Shown: positions 25,681-34,709, counted from the stretch's first letter. The stretch is 64,000 bases of DNA from an uncultured Eggerthellaceae bacterium (GCA_934617425.1 CAKTUD010000008.1:1-64000); one strand, 5' to 3'. The notes: generated by a model from the sequence alone, not told the origin. Made by a program: numbers and translations.

Positions 25681-26613
25681 ATGCGTTTAGAGCAGCTTGA
25701 GTATTTAGTGATGGTGTCGAAATGCCGTTCGCTCAGCGAGGCAAGCAGGCGGCTGTTCATAACGCAGCAATCGCTGGGAAAGCAGATATCCAACTTAGAA
25801 AAAGAATTGGGTGTAACGTTGCTCACACGCCAAAGCAAAGGCTGTTGGCTAACAAAAGAGGGGCTTGAAGTTCTGGAGATGGCAAAGGAAATCCTTGGCA
25901 AGGTAGACCAACTCAAAAGCCGCTATAGCGTCTGCCCGGAAATCACCGGCGATCTCACCGTGCTCAGCTGTCCCGCTGTTCACGAAACAGTGCTGCCTGC
26001 CGCCATCGAGACGCTTTCGCACCGCGCCCCGCAAACCAATATCACCGTGCTCGCAAAAGACAGTTTCCTCATCCCCGACCTGCACCGCCGTCTTGCCAGT
26101 TGCGAAGACGGCGCAGTGGTGAGCGTGCTGAACATCCCCGACGACAACGTGATGCTCAAAAGCAAAATCGGCGACGATCTGGAGTTCTTGCCGCTGACAG
26201 ACGACTACTGGGTCGCGTGCATAAACAAAAACCACCCGCTCGCCAGCAAAACCAACCTCACGCTGAAGGCAATTTTCAACGAGCCGCTGGTCATCGAGTA
26301 CCCCGACTATCCCGAAGCGGGAATCGACCGCATCACGCTCGATTACTATCGCGAATTCGGCAACCCGCAAATAAAGAAAATCGTCGATAGCGAAAATCTG
26401 TTCTACTCTGCTATACAGAACAACAATTACATCGGCTTCGCAAGCCGCTTTTTCGTCGCCCGCAACGAAAACCTTTACAGCAACGTGGTGTTCAAGGAGT
26501 TCTCCCCCACCATCAACTCGCAGATCGGATGCCTATTCAGCAAGCGCGACCGCGACAGCGAGCCGGTTCGGATGTTCGTGAAATACCTCAAAGAGCAGCT
26601 CGATATCAAATAG
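25681..26613 (+). CDS. LysR-family transcriptional regulator
   Basis: A 310-residue protein with an N-terminal winged helix-turn-helix (about 1-60: L-E-Q-L-E-Y-L, S-L-S-E-A-S-R-R-L-F-I-T-Q-Q-S-L-G) and a periplasmic-binding-protein-like effector domain (about 88-300). GAGGGG lies close upstream of the ATG. It stands at the edge of the accessory block inside the dcw cluster, divergent from murC and convergent with the EamA transporter. Its targets are most likely the neighbouring transport and phosphodiesterase genes; this is inferred from position only. Confidence 0.92.
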   Translation: MRLEQLEYLVMVSKCRSLSEASRRLFITQQSLGKQISNLEKELGVTLLTRQSKGCWLTKEGLEVLEMAKEILGKVDQLKSRYSVCPEITGDLTVLSCPAVHETVLPAAIETLSHRAPQTNITVLAKDSFLIPDLHRRLASCEDGAVVSVLNIPDDNVMLKSKIGDDLEFLPLTDDYWVACINKNHPLASKTNLTLKAIFNEPLVIEYPDYPEAGIDRITLDYYREFGNPQIKKIVDSENLFYSAIQNNNYIGFASRFFVARNENLYSNVVFKEFSPTINSQIGCLFSKRDRDSEPVRMFVKYLKEQLDIK

Positions 26614-26644
26614 AGACCGAAGTGGCGCGAACAGCCATAGACGA

Positions 26645-26689
26645 AATAGCAAATGAGCCGCCTGGAATACAGACGGCTCATTTGCTATT
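26645..26689. terminator. Long hairpin between convergent lysR and EamA genes
   Basis: A perfect 16-bp stem (26645-26660 with 26674-26689) with a 13-base loop. T-runs are short on both sides, so it may act as a bidirectional terminator or an mRNA 3' stabiliser. Confidence 0.6.
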
Positions 26690-26751
26690 ACCTGTTCGAA
26701 ACCCGCACGAACCCAACGCACCGCGCGGATGAAGCAAGACGCAAAGCCTAC

Positions 26752-27717
26752 TTACTCCGCGCTCGAAGCTTTACCTTTCTTGCCTTTGCCGAACAGATCG
26801 TTGAGGTCGGTAGCCGTCACGATGGCGCCTACGATAATAAGGATGGTGCATACCACGCCCACCGGCGTAGGATGCGTGCCGATCAGCAGCATCGAGATGG
26901 GCACCGCCCAACCGGAATACGAAACATTGAGACCCATGGACTTCGGCGCGCCGATTTTGCGAATGGACGTGTAGTAGCTTAGATGCGAAGCCGTGCCCGC
27001 AAGCGAGGCAAGCGCGATGATGGGAAGCGCATTTGAGAACAGCGCGTCGACCGCACTTGGCCAAGCGCCAAGCGCTGGCAGGATAACGATCATAAACGTG
27101 ATCGACGATGTGGTTTCGCGAATCTGCAAGCAGCATTCCTCGTCGGCTTCGCCGAAACGCATGGCATACGAAACGATGTTGGCCTCGACGCCCCAACCGA
27201 CAACCGTGAATAAAGCGCCCGCGACACCGAGGATCCAATTGCCCGGCACACCCTCGTCGGGGTTGAAGCCGATGATGGCGACGCCAAAGAGGCAAACCGC
27301 AAGGCCGCCCCACTGGTAGGGTTTCAAGCGATCCTTCAAGAAGAAATGCGCTATAACCGCTCCGAATGCAGGGTAAAATGCCGAGATGGCACTCGTATAA
27401 GCGGCACCGATCTGATTTACGGCGAACACATAGCCCGACATGCCGATCGGCCCGCCGATAAGCGCCGCGAGCACGATGAATGCACCCGTTTTGCTGCGCA
27501 GCAGTTTCCAGGTTTTGCCCAGCTTGCCGCGCACGCCGTTAAAGATGAACATGTAGATGGCATCACCCGTGTCGTGAATGAACGTGCTGGTAAACGACGC
27601 CACCGCTATGGCCTGCGGCGTGGTGAAGAAAACGGTTTGGCTCAAGGCGATGCTCAAGATCACCGTGTCGAGCGCCCAGAGGATAGCGCTTGCCAAACCC
27701 CAGGTCATATGACGCAT
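26752..27717 (-). CDS. EamA/DMT-superfamily transporter
   Basis: A 321-residue protein with about ten membrane segments arranged as two EamA repeats (about 3-150 and 165-305). Typical features are the A-A-Y-T-S-A-I-S-A-F-Y-P-A-F-G-A end of repeat one and the second repeat beginning at G-N-W-I-L-G-V-A. The short C-terminus is Lys/Gly-rich. DMT transporters export or import small metabolites such as amino acids; the substrate is not predictable here. It follows the APC permease by 125 bases containing a strong hairpin. Confidence 0.88.
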   Translation of the reverse strand: MRHMTWGLASAILWALDTVILSIALSQTVFFTTPQAIAVASFTSTFIHDTGDAIYMFIFNGVRGKLGKTWKLLRSKTGAFIVLAALIGGPIGMSGYVFAVNQIGAAYTSAISAFYPAFGAVIAHFFLKDRLKPYQWGGLAVCLFGVAIIGFNPDEGVPGNWILGVAGALFTVVGWGVEANIVSYAMRFGEADEECCLQIRETTSSITFMIVILPALGAWPSAVDALFSNALPIIALASLAGTASHLSYYTSIRKIGAPKSMGLNVSYSGWAVPISMLLIGTHPTPVGVVCTILIIVGAIVTATDLNDLFGKGKKGKASSAE

Positions 27718-27755
27718 GATTGGTTGCCTTTCGTAAATTGCGTTTGGAAACAGAA

Positions 27756-27786
27756 GGGGCGCGAACAGAGAACCCGCCCGCGCCCC
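27756..27786 (-). terminator. GC-rich hairpin after the APC permease gene
   Basis: GGGGCGCG (27756-27763) pairs with CGCGCCCC (27779-27786) around a 15-base loop. On the minus strand TTCTGTTTCC follows, a weak T tract. It lies between the permease stop and the EamA start and may attenuate read-through. Confidence 0.5.
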
Positions 27787-27842
27787 CGAAATCGAAAGCC
27801 TTGCGTTTCGAAAGCCCCGAAACGATTGCCCGATGCGGCTAG

Positions 27843-29570
27843 CTACTTATGCGACGTCTCGTCGGCTTGAGCCTCATCAGATCGACCGGCCACGCGCGCT
27901 TTGGTTTCGCGCAGGGCATCGAGTTTCGATTTGGCCTCTTCGACCTCGGCCACTTTATCGGCGCATCCGAGATCGGCCTCGCCATATGCGGTCTGCACTT
28001 TTTCGCCGCATTCCTCGGCCTTCTCCTCTTTGATGGCGACCACCTCGGCTTGAGCACGTTCGGCAGCCTCGATTTCGTCGATACAGCCGACGTCGGCTTT
28101 GCCGTAAGGGGTATCGATCTGCTCCTCGATGCACTCCTCGGCTTCTTCGGCAGTGACCTCGGCGCTTGCCTCGGCGGCAAGCTCCTCGATTTTGTCGGAC
28201 GCCAGGTAGTTCTTGCGGTTGTACAGGTAGAATGCAACACCGAGAGCAGCCCAGATTGCCAGTGCGATCAGCGCCTCGACGGAAAGGAATCCGGGAGAAC
28301 CGGGGATGATCTCAAGCAGCACGCAGATGACGGCGACCACCGCGCTGAAAGCGCCGAAGAAGAAGGGCAACTTGTCGCCGTTGCGCTTAGCGATGATGGC
28401 GGCGGAGATGCATGCGTAGGTGTAGCAAACCGCCATGCCGAGCGACAGCATATCGACGATCCAGGAGATGAGCTGACGACCCGCGAACGGAGCGATGCAA
28501 GCGGTAGCCATCATGAAGATGATGGCGGTGGAAGGCACGCCGTTCTTGTTAAGCTTGCCGAAGGACTCAGGCAGCGCATCGACGCGGCCCATAGAGTAAA
28601 GTACGCGGCTCGAGGTGGTGAAGAATGCATTGATGCCCGAGAAGATGCCGAGAATCATGGCCAAACCCATTATCAGCAGGCCGGGACGACCCAGGTAGTT
28701 TTCGACAGCCCAGCCAAGGTTCCAGAAGTTGCCCATGGCCAGCATGTCTTCCCACGGAGCATACGAGCAGGCGATGACCATCATCAGGTTGTACACGATG
28801 AACACCACGGCCATTGCTACGATCATCAGCGCCAATGCCTTGCGCGGCGTGAAGTTGTACTCCTCGGCCGACTGCGGGATGACGTCGAAGCCCATGTAGA
28901 GCCAAGGCGTCATGGCAACCATAGCGATGATCGCTTGAAACGGGGTCTTGCTCGAGGGGAACGCGGGCTCAAGGTTGCTCCAGTCGGGGTTTTGCATGAG
29001 CACCGAAACGACCAAGTAGATGATGGCACCCAAAAGCACGATGACAACGCCGTTTTGAATCCACGATGCGGTCTTCATGCCCTTGAGGTTGATCAGGCCA
29101 AACAAGATGATGAACACAAGTGCAATGACGATCTCGCCCAGATACACATCCCAACCGAAGACGTTGTACAGCAGCGGGCCGCTGAACACGCCGGGGAAGA
29201 TGTAGCGGAGAACAAGCCCGGCACCAGTGGCGTTTAAGCAAAGCAGCGCCCAATAAGCCAAGGCCAAAAACCATGCGGAAACAAAGGCATGCTGCTTGCG
29301 GTGCTTGTTGCCGCGAAACGCGATAAGCGTGAAGGTGAAGCTGCCGCCGCACAGCGGGTACTTGCGCAGCAGATAGCCATACGAATAAGCGATAGGCACC
29401 ACCAGCACGAATGCAATGGCCAAGCCAATGAAGGTGCCAGCCGGGCCGCCCTTCGAAGGGAAAAGCTCGCCGGGCATCATGAACACGGCAAAGCCGATAA
29501 GCGCGCCGACGGCCATGAGAAGCACGTCTGCCGGCCGCGACGTTTTCTGTAGTTTGTTTTCTTCTGCCAT
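27843..29570 (-). CDS. APC-family amino acid/polyamine permease with repeated Cys-containing cytoplasmic tail
   Basis: A 575-residue protein. Residues 1-450 form an APC-type transporter with about 12 membrane segments (N-terminal V-L-L-M-A-V-G-A-L-I-G-F-A-V-F with a G-x-x-I-G-like turn). The last ~125 residues are hydrophilic and highly acidic, and contain two consecutive ~40-residue repeats (478-518 and 519-558) of the pattern E-E-C-x-E, T-x-Y-G-x-A-D-x-G-C-x-D, then a charged helix. Four Cys (480, 496, 521, 536) are conserved between repeats. Such a tail is not part of the standard family. It follows the phosphodiesterase gene by 423 bases and may transport that enzyme's substrate or product. 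Confidence 0.88.
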   Translation of the reverse strand: MAEENKLQKTSRPADVLLMAVGALIGFAVFMMPGELFPSKGGPAGTFIGLAIAFVLVVPIAYSYGYLLRKYPLCGGSFTFTLIAFRGNKHRKQHAFVSAWFLALAYWALLCLNATGAGLVLRYIFPGVFSGPLLYNVFGWDVYLGEIVIALVFIILFGLINLKGMKTASWIQNGVVIVLLGAIIYLVVSVLMQNPDWSNLEPAFPSSKTPFQAIIAMVAMTPWLYMGFDVIPQSAEEYNFTPRKALALMIVAMAVVFIVYNLMMVIACSYAPWEDMLAMGNFWNLGWAVENYLGRPGLLIMGLAMILGIFSGINAFFTTSSRVLYSMGRVDALPESFGKLNKNGVPSTAIIFMMATACIAPFAGRQLISWIVDMLSLGMAVCYTYACISAAIIAKRNGDKLPFFFGAFSAVVAVICVLLEIIPGSPGFLSVEALIALAIWAALGVAFYLYNRKNYLASDKIEELAAEASAEVTAEEAEECIEEQIDTPYGKADVGCIDEIEAAERAQAEVVAIKEEKAEECGEKVQTAYGEADLGCADKVAEVEEAKSKLDALRETKARVAGRSDEAQADETSHK

Positions 29571-29993
29571 AATCGGTTCCCATCTATGAAAGCGAATATA
29601 GCAAACGCGTTCGCGCTTTGCGTTTCGCGTTGCGCGCGGTCGTTATATCCACCGATTCGCCAGCCGAATGGGCGGGTTCTTCTTGCCGTTGAAGAAAATG
29701 TAGGAAGATCGGCAAAAAGGAGAAGGGAGCGAACCCGCCCCGACGACTCGCGAATACTCTCGTCTGTCAAAATAGGTGAAACAGTAAAGCAAATGGGATA
29801 AAGCTCATAAGATAGCTCGGTTGCGCGGAGGGCAACGAAAGGGCAAAGCGGTGTAGGAAAAGCCCTCATCCGGCACATGGGTGTTGAGCTTTACACACCG
29901 CGAATAAAGGACATGGGCCGAAGCGTCGCCCCCCCCATGTGGTCCGCGCAATCACTTCGCGCGGACCACCATGCAACGCAATCGCGCTAACCT
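29571..29993. other. Structured 423-base intergenic region between phosphodiesterase and permease genes
   Basis: No gene is supported. On the minus strand it holds an 11-bp hairpin just after the phosphodiesterase stop (29939-29949 with 29959-29969) and, nearer the permease, a long-range stem with arms GGCGGGTTC (about 29671) and GAACCCGCC (about 29737) enclosing a second pairing of TTGCCG with CGGCAA. This nested fold in the permease leader could be a cis-acting RNA, but it matches no riboswitch class I can recognise. Confidence 0.45.
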
Positions 29994-32036
29994 TTACGAA
30001 TCGACCTCGATGGTCTGATCGCCGTCGAAGATCTGATAAGCCGGGGCGCCCTCGCAGTTCTTGGGCATGCGGACGCCGGTGAGGGTAGCCACCGTAGGAG
30101 CCACATCGACTTCGCGGATATGGCGATCGGTCTTAAAGCCCGCCTTGATGCCATCGCCTGCCGCCACGAAAATCGGCGATACCGACGTGTCGTCTTCGCC
30201 AAGCGTGGTGGAAAGGCAATCGTCGTGGTCGGCGTTGTAGCCTTCGGCCATCCAGTAGCAGATATCGCCGCATTCGGGACCGCCGTAGCCAAGCAAAAGC
30301 GCATCGCGATTACGCAAAGCTACCGACACTATGCGATGCCCGGTCTTCTTGTCGCGATAGCCATACAAATCGGTCATGATCTGCTCTTCGAGCTCGTACT
30401 TGTCGGCCGGGTCGACGATGCCTGTTTCTTGGCGACCCTTCAGGTTGATGTAGATGTTGCACTCACGCACGGCGACAGCGCGGGTCTTTTCCCAATCGAC
30501 TTCGCCGATCTCGTTGCCGTTCTCGTCCTTCTTGAGCACGGTGTAGCCTAGCTCCTTCATGACGCCAGCAGTAAGGCCGCTGTTCTCGGAGAGCATGGGC
30601 ACATCGTTTTTGGGCGAGATAAGGGCATGGTCGGAAACAAGCAGGATGGTCCAACCCTCGTCGAGCAAATGCAGGAAGCGCCCGATATAACCGTCGGTTT
30701 GCTTGTAGACATCCTCAGCAAACTTATCGTACTGCTCGTGCGGCAACCGGTTGAACGGCTGGCCCTCGGCCAGATGCTTCACGAACTTGTGGAACTGCAT
30801 ATCGACGTTATGGAAGTGGCTGAACACCACATCGAGGTCGTACTGCTTGATCAGATAGTTGATGCAATCGGCTTGCCAGTCGCGTGCAACCGTCCAGTTA
30901 TCGAGCATGCAGTCGGTAATGAGCATCGGGTCTTGGCAGCCGATGTAGGAGTTGGGCTTCATGGGGCCGATCTTCTCGCGAATCTCGGTGTAGAGGCTCT
31001 TGGGGCTCCAAACGGTGTCATCGTAGGTGTTCATTGCGGCGGCCACGTAGATGGTGATCTCGCTGCCGTCCTCGGCGATGTCGAGCAACTTCATGTTGCG
31101 GTTGCAAGGCACCTTCGCATCGTCTTTGAAGGACTCCATCATGACGTCTTTGACCATGACGCCTTTTTCCAAAGTGACGAACGGCTCGGCATCCTTCTTG
31201 CTCTTGTAGAAAGCGACCTTGTCGTATTTACCTTCGGCGTTTTTGAGGATGAGGCCAGGCCAGCGAAGAAGACCCTTGGCGGTAAGCAGGATGACTTCCT
31301 TGGCACCCTCGGGAGCAGCCGTCCAGCCCTTGGGTTCTTTAATCGGGGAGACCTGGAGGTCCATGCCGATCTCGGTTCCCTCTTTCTCCATCTGCGACTG
31401 CTTGTAGACGATGCGCTTGATGTATTTGGCAGCCCAGTCTTCGATACCTAAGGCGCCATCATCGTTTTCGGTCATCTCCATGTTCTCGACGACGCACGGA
31501 GCATGCGCCTCGGTTGCAGCGGCGGGAATGATGGTGACTTCCTTGTAAGCGTCTTTTGCGCCCATCAGGAATTCGACTTCGAGCGTGCTGGTTGCCATGC
31601 CGACGCATCCCGGAGACGAGCCGTCGACAACCATCAGATTGGGGCTATCGCTGGTCGGAGGCCACGAAGAACCGGGCCAGTGCCAAACGAGCGTCTTCTT
31701 GCCCGCCTCTGCGCAAGCGTTCCACATGGGCTCGGCTTGGCATTTGGTGGAATCCATGTTGTACTCGATGGTGTCAAGCGGCTTATCGGCCGATTGACGA
31801 TAGAAAGCCGTGATGCCGTGGACGTTTGCATAGCAGCCGCATGCAAGGGTAGTCCACATCGGCGGCGTCACCGTAGGATGACCGCCCAGCAGCACGAGGT
31901 CTTCGCGGCAAGAGCCCCTATCGATAAGCTTTTGCAGATTGGGCATGACGCCCTTCTTCAAAAACTTGCGCGACAGGCGCGGATCCATGCCGTCGACGCC
32001 CAGCACGAGAACCTTGCGATCTTGCGCTTTCGTCAT
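29994..32036 (-). CDS. Type I phosphodiesterase/nucleotide pyrophosphatase-family protein (alkaline phosphatase superfamily)
   Basis: A 680-residue soluble protein without a signal peptide. The N-terminus has L-G-V-D-G-M-D (metal-site Asp15/Asp18) and G-H-P-T-V-T-P-P, whose Thr57 aligns with the family nucleophile, then N-V-H-G-I. C-terminal metal ligands lie in S-H-F-H-N-V-D-M-Q-F-H and in V-S-D-H-A. It is longer than most family members because of an insert between about 150 and 360. It should hydrolyse phosphodiester, phosphonate or phosphomonoester substrates in the cytoplasm; the substrate is unknown. It has its own promoter candidate and is followed by the APC permease, suggesting an uptake-and-hydrolysis pair. 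Confidence 0.85.
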   Translation of the reverse strand: MTKAQDRKVLVLGVDGMDPRLSRKFLKKGVMPNLQKLIDRGSCREDLVLLGGHPTVTPPMWTTLACGCYANVHGITAFYRQSADKPLDTIEYNMDSTKCQAEPMWNACAEAGKKTLVWHWPGSSWPPTSDSPNLMVVDGSSPGCVGMATSTLEVEFLMGAKDAYKEVTIIPAAATEAHAPCVVENMEMTENDDGALGIEDWAAKYIKRIVYKQSQMEKEGTEIGMDLQVSPIKEPKGWTAAPEGAKEVILLTAKGLLRWPGLILKNAEGKYDKVAFYKSKKDAEPFVTLEKGVMVKDVMMESFKDDAKVPCNRNMKLLDIAEDGSEITIYVAAAMNTYDDTVWSPKSLYTEIREKIGPMKPNSYIGCQDPMLITDCMLDNWTVARDWQADCINYLIKQYDLDVVFSHFHNVDMQFHKFVKHLAEGQPFNRLPHEQYDKFAEDVYKQTDGYIGRFLHLLDEGWTILLVSDHALISPKNDVPMLSENSGLTAGVMKELGYTVLKKDENGNEIGEVDWEKTRAVAVRECNIYINLKGRQETGIVDPADKYELEEQIMTDLYGYRDKKTGHRIVSVALRNRDALLLGYGGPECGDICYWMAEGYNADHDDCLSTTLGEDDTSVSPIFVAAGDGIKAGFKTDRHIREVDVAPTVATLTGVRMPKNCEGAPAYQIFDGDQTIEVDS

Positions 32037-32069
32037 CTCAAACCACTCCCTCGTTTTTTCGAATGAACG

Positions 32070-32097
32070 AATTTATGAGATCTGCTGGCCAGCTCAA
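32070..32097 (-). promoter_or_regulatory. Candidate promoter of the phosphodiesterase gene
   Basis: TTGAGC (32097-32092) and TAAATT (32075-32070) on the minus strand with a 16-base spacer. The spacer contains the palindrome GCTGGCCAGC (32084-32093), a possible operator, for example for the nearby LysR protein. Confidence 0.5.
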
Positions 32098-32160
32098 CTC
32101 TCTGGTTAAAGAATAAGTCGCAGCCTCATCTGTGAGAATCAACCAGTTGGCTAATGAAAA

Positions 32161-32197
32161 GGCCCCTTGCTAAAGCTGCAAACTTTAGCAAGGGGCC
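32161..32197 (-). terminator. Intrinsic terminator after murG
   Basis: A perfect 15-bp stem (32161-32175 with 32183-32197) with a 7-base loop, followed by TTTTCATT on the minus strand. It ends the mraZ-to-murG transcript and insulates it from the accessory block. Confidence 0.9.
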
Positions 32198-32233
32198 TCA
32201 TAAAGGCGCAAACTCAGGGGAACGAAGCGCGGA

Positions 32234-33334
32234 TTACGCAACGCCTGCGTAAGCAAGGACCTCATCAGCCAAAAGGCGTGCGGCGTCGGCGGTTTTCTGT
32301 TTTCTGGCGGCGGCAGCCATGGCAGCGCGCACATCGGCGTCTTCGATGAGAGAGCGCAGCTTCTCCTCGAAGACGGGGGTTTCAACCTCGGCGTCGGGCA
32401 CCATGTAGGCGCAACCAGCTTCCACATAGGACTTCGCGTTCATAGTCTGATGATCCTCGGTCGCATATGGAAAGGGGACCAGCAATGCCGGGATAGCGCG
32501 CGCGGAGATTTCGGCAAGCGACGTGGCACCCGCACGCGAGACGATGGCGTCGCATGCCGCCATGCACTTCCCCATCTGGTTCTGGTAATCAAAGAGCAGC
32601 CAGCGTTTTTGCTGGTCGGGGGTTAGCGCCAAATCAGCTTGCACGGTATCGAATTCTTTGGGACCCGTCACATGCACGATGTAGAGGTCGGGATACGCCA
32701 AAAGCTCGTCTTTAAGCGCGATCATCGCCTGGTTGATATGACGCGCACCCAAGCTTCCGCCAAACACCAGCAACATACGCGCATTATCAGGGATGCCCAA
32801 CATAGCGCGCCCCTCTTCGCGCGTGGAATCGAAGATGCTTGCACGCACCGGATTGCCCGTGACTACCACGTTGGCGGTATCCGAAAGCGCCTTGGCAGCG
32901 TGATCGTAGGTAAGGCATACACGCGCAGCCTTTTTCGCCAAGAATTTGTTGGCCATGCCCATGACGGAATTCTGCTCATGAACCACAACGGGGATGCCCA
33001 TCTTCTCGGCCGCGCGTCCAACCGGAATGGACACGTAGCCGCCAAAGCCGACCACTACGTCGGGCTTTATCTCTTTAAACCATTTCTTGGCAGCAAAGGT
33101 GCTTTTCTCGATAAGAGCCACACCCTTGAAGATGCTCAGAGGATGGTTGCGATTGAAGCCGGCAGCCTCAAACGGTTGAAAAGGCAAGCCCGCCTCGGTC
33201 ACCAGGCGCGCTTCGACGCCTTGAGGCGTTCCCGCAAAATACACCTCGCAGCCGCGATGCGAAAGCACGTCGGCCAAAGCAAGTGCCGGATTGATATGAC
33301 CTGCGGTTCCGCCGCCAGAAAGAACTACTCGCAT
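32234..33334 (-). CDS. murG: UDP-GlcNAc--lipid I GlcNAc transferase (MurG)
   Basis: A 366-residue GT28 glycosyltransferase that makes lipid II from lipid I at the inner membrane face. It has S-G-G-G-T-A-G-H-I-N-P-A at the N-terminus, V-V-G-F-G-G-Y-V-S-I-P and V-H-E-Q-N-S-V-M-G in the first domain, and V-F-G-G-S-L-G-A-R and S-R-A-G-A-T-S-L-A-E in the second. The ATG at 33334 follows AAGGAG by five bases; open frame upstream of it overlaps ftsW and is not coding. It begins one base after the ftsW stop. Confidence 0.97.
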   Translation of the reverse strand: MRVVLSGGGTAGHINPALALADVLSHRGCEVYFAGTPQGVEARLVTEAGLPFQPFEAAGFNRNHPLSIFKGVALIEKSTFAAKKWFKEIKPDVVVGFGGYVSIPVGRAAEKMGIPVVVHEQNSVMGMANKFLAKKAARVCLTYDHAAKALSDTANVVVTGNPVRASIFDSTREEGRAMLGIPDNARMLLVFGGSLGARHINQAMIALKDELLAYPDLYIVHVTGPKEFDTVQADLALTPDQQKRWLLFDYQNQMGKCMAACDAIVSRAGATSLAEISARAIPALLVPFPYATEDHQTMNAKSYVEAGCAYMVPDAEVETPVFEEKLRSLIEDADVRAAMAAAARKQKTADAARLLADEVLAYAGVA

Positions 33335-33335
33335 G

Positions 33336-34700
33336 TTATCTCCTTGATCTAGCGTTGCCAAGTTGAGCATCGCCACGCGAAGACCCGCGCTCGCCCCTTG
33401 CGCTCTTGCCGCTCGAGAAGCGACTGCCGAAACGGCTGCTCCCCGAACGATCGCGCGCATCTCGCATCGCACCATCCGACGAAGATCCGGCAACACGCAC
33501 AACGCGCAGATTATCGCGGCGCTGCTCGTAGATGTCTCGCCCGCGCTCGCGACGGCCAAAGGTCGAACCCTCGGCCACACGCGCCACCGAAAGAATCAAA
33601 CCCACCATGATGAACGTCGCGATAAGCGACGATCCGCCCGACGATATGAACGGCAACGGCTTACCTGTCGTCGGGAAAACGCCCATGGCGGAGCCCATGT
33701 TCAAAAACGCCTGGAAGACGATCATGATGGAAAGAGCGCCGGCAACCATGGTGCCGTATTCGTCTTCGGCGCAACGAGCGATCTCCATCCCCGCATGCAA
33801 CAGCACGATGAACGCCGCGATAACCACAAGGGCGCCCACCAAGCCAAGTTCTTCACCAATGACGGAAAAGATAAAGTCGGTTTCGGACTCGGGCAGATAC
33901 AAATACTTTTGCGTGGAGTTGCCGATGCCCATGCCAAACAGGCCACCTTGCGAAAACGCATAGTACGACTGGATGATCTGATAGCCGGTGCCGTATCCAT
34001 TTTTCCCGTCGTTCCAGGGATCAAGGTAAAGGAAACGATTCGATCGGTAGCTCGAGAACCGCGTAGCTAAAACGGCAAAAATAGCAGCGGCCGCAACAAG
34101 GCCGAAGATGATTTTCCAAGGCACTTCGCCCAACCACATAACCGAGATTATGCCCATAGCGATGATCATCGTGGTGCCGAGATCGGATTGCGTGACGTAA
34201 ATCAGCAGCGCGGGAACCAACACCAAAACAAAAGCATGGACAATCGCCGTGCGATTGTCATATTCGCCCGCATGCCACTTGACCATGATATCAGCGGCAA
34301 CCAAAACAAGCGCCACCTTCATGAACTCGGAGGGCTGCATGGAGACAGGGCCCAAAACCAGCCAACGCTGCGCGCCCCAATCCTCGCTGCCTGCGCCGGA
34401 AAACATCGTGGCGATGACCAAGAGCAGGCATATGAACCATATGGGATAAATGGCTTTAGTCGTCCAGATACGATAGTCGATGCGATAGGCAACGAAGGCG
34501 GCGATGCCGCCCAAAAGAGCGAACTTCAGCTGGTCGAGCAGATACGAAAACGGGCTCGAGCCTTCGGCCACGGCCGAAGGCGCACTGGCCGAGTAGATCA
34601 TCACGAAGCCGAAAAGCGTCATAGCCACTACAAGCAGCAGGAAGAGCATTTTGTTTCCCGAAAGCGACAGCTTAGCTTCGTTGGCAACAGGCGAGGACAC
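33336..34700 (-). CDS. ftsW: Septal peptidoglycan polymerase FtsW (SEDS family)
   Basis: A SEDS protein of about 454 residues with ten expected membrane segments, which polymerises lipid II at the septum with FtsI. It has W-L-G-E-V-P-W-K, G-x-G-Y-Q-I-I-Q-S-Y-Y-A-F-S-Q-G-G-L-F-G and P-E-S-E-T-D-F-I-F-S-V-I-G-E-E-L-G, and near the end P-F-I-S-S-G-G-S-S-L. The C-terminal ~75 residues are an Arg/Ser-rich cytoplasmic tail. Two GTG codons are possible starts (34706, 34700); the second stands five bases after AGGGGG and is preferred. Confidence 0.95.
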   Translation of the reverse strand: MSSPVANEAKLSLSGNKMLFLLLVVAMTLFGFVMIYSASAPSAVAEGSSPFSYLLDQLKFALLGGIAAFVAYRIDYRIWTTKAIYPIWFICLLLVIATMFSGAGSEDWGAQRWLVLGPVSMQPSEFMKVALVLVAADIMVKWHAGEYDNRTAIVHAFVLVLVPALLIYVTQSDLGTTMIIAMGIISVMWLGEVPWKIIFGLVAAAAIFAVLATRFSSYRSNRFLYLDPWNDGKNGYGTGYQIIQSYYAFSQGGLFGMGIGNSTQKYLYLPESETDFIFSVIGEELGLVGALVVIAAFIVLLHAGMEIARCAEDEYGTMVAGALSIMIVFQAFLNMGSAMGVFPTTGKPLPFISSGGSSLIATFIMVGLILSVARVAEGSTFGRRERGRDIYEQRRDNLRVVRVAGSSSDGAMRDARDRSGSSRFGSRFSSGKSARGERGSSRGDAQLGNARSRR

Positions 34701-34709
34701 AGACACCCC

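Noticed and set aside
27849..29237. A 462-codon plus-strand open frame opposite the APC permease.
   Set aside because: Fully antisense to a gene with clear transporter features; His/Asp-rich composition and no start signal.
25681..32036. A recently transferred genomic island.
   Set aside because: Gene content differs from the surroundings, but no integrase, tRNA end, direct repeats or obvious base-composition break can be shown.
33335..33580. N-terminal extension of murG.
   Set aside because: The extension overlaps the ftsW coding end, while an ideal AAGGAG site precedes the internal ATG at 33334.
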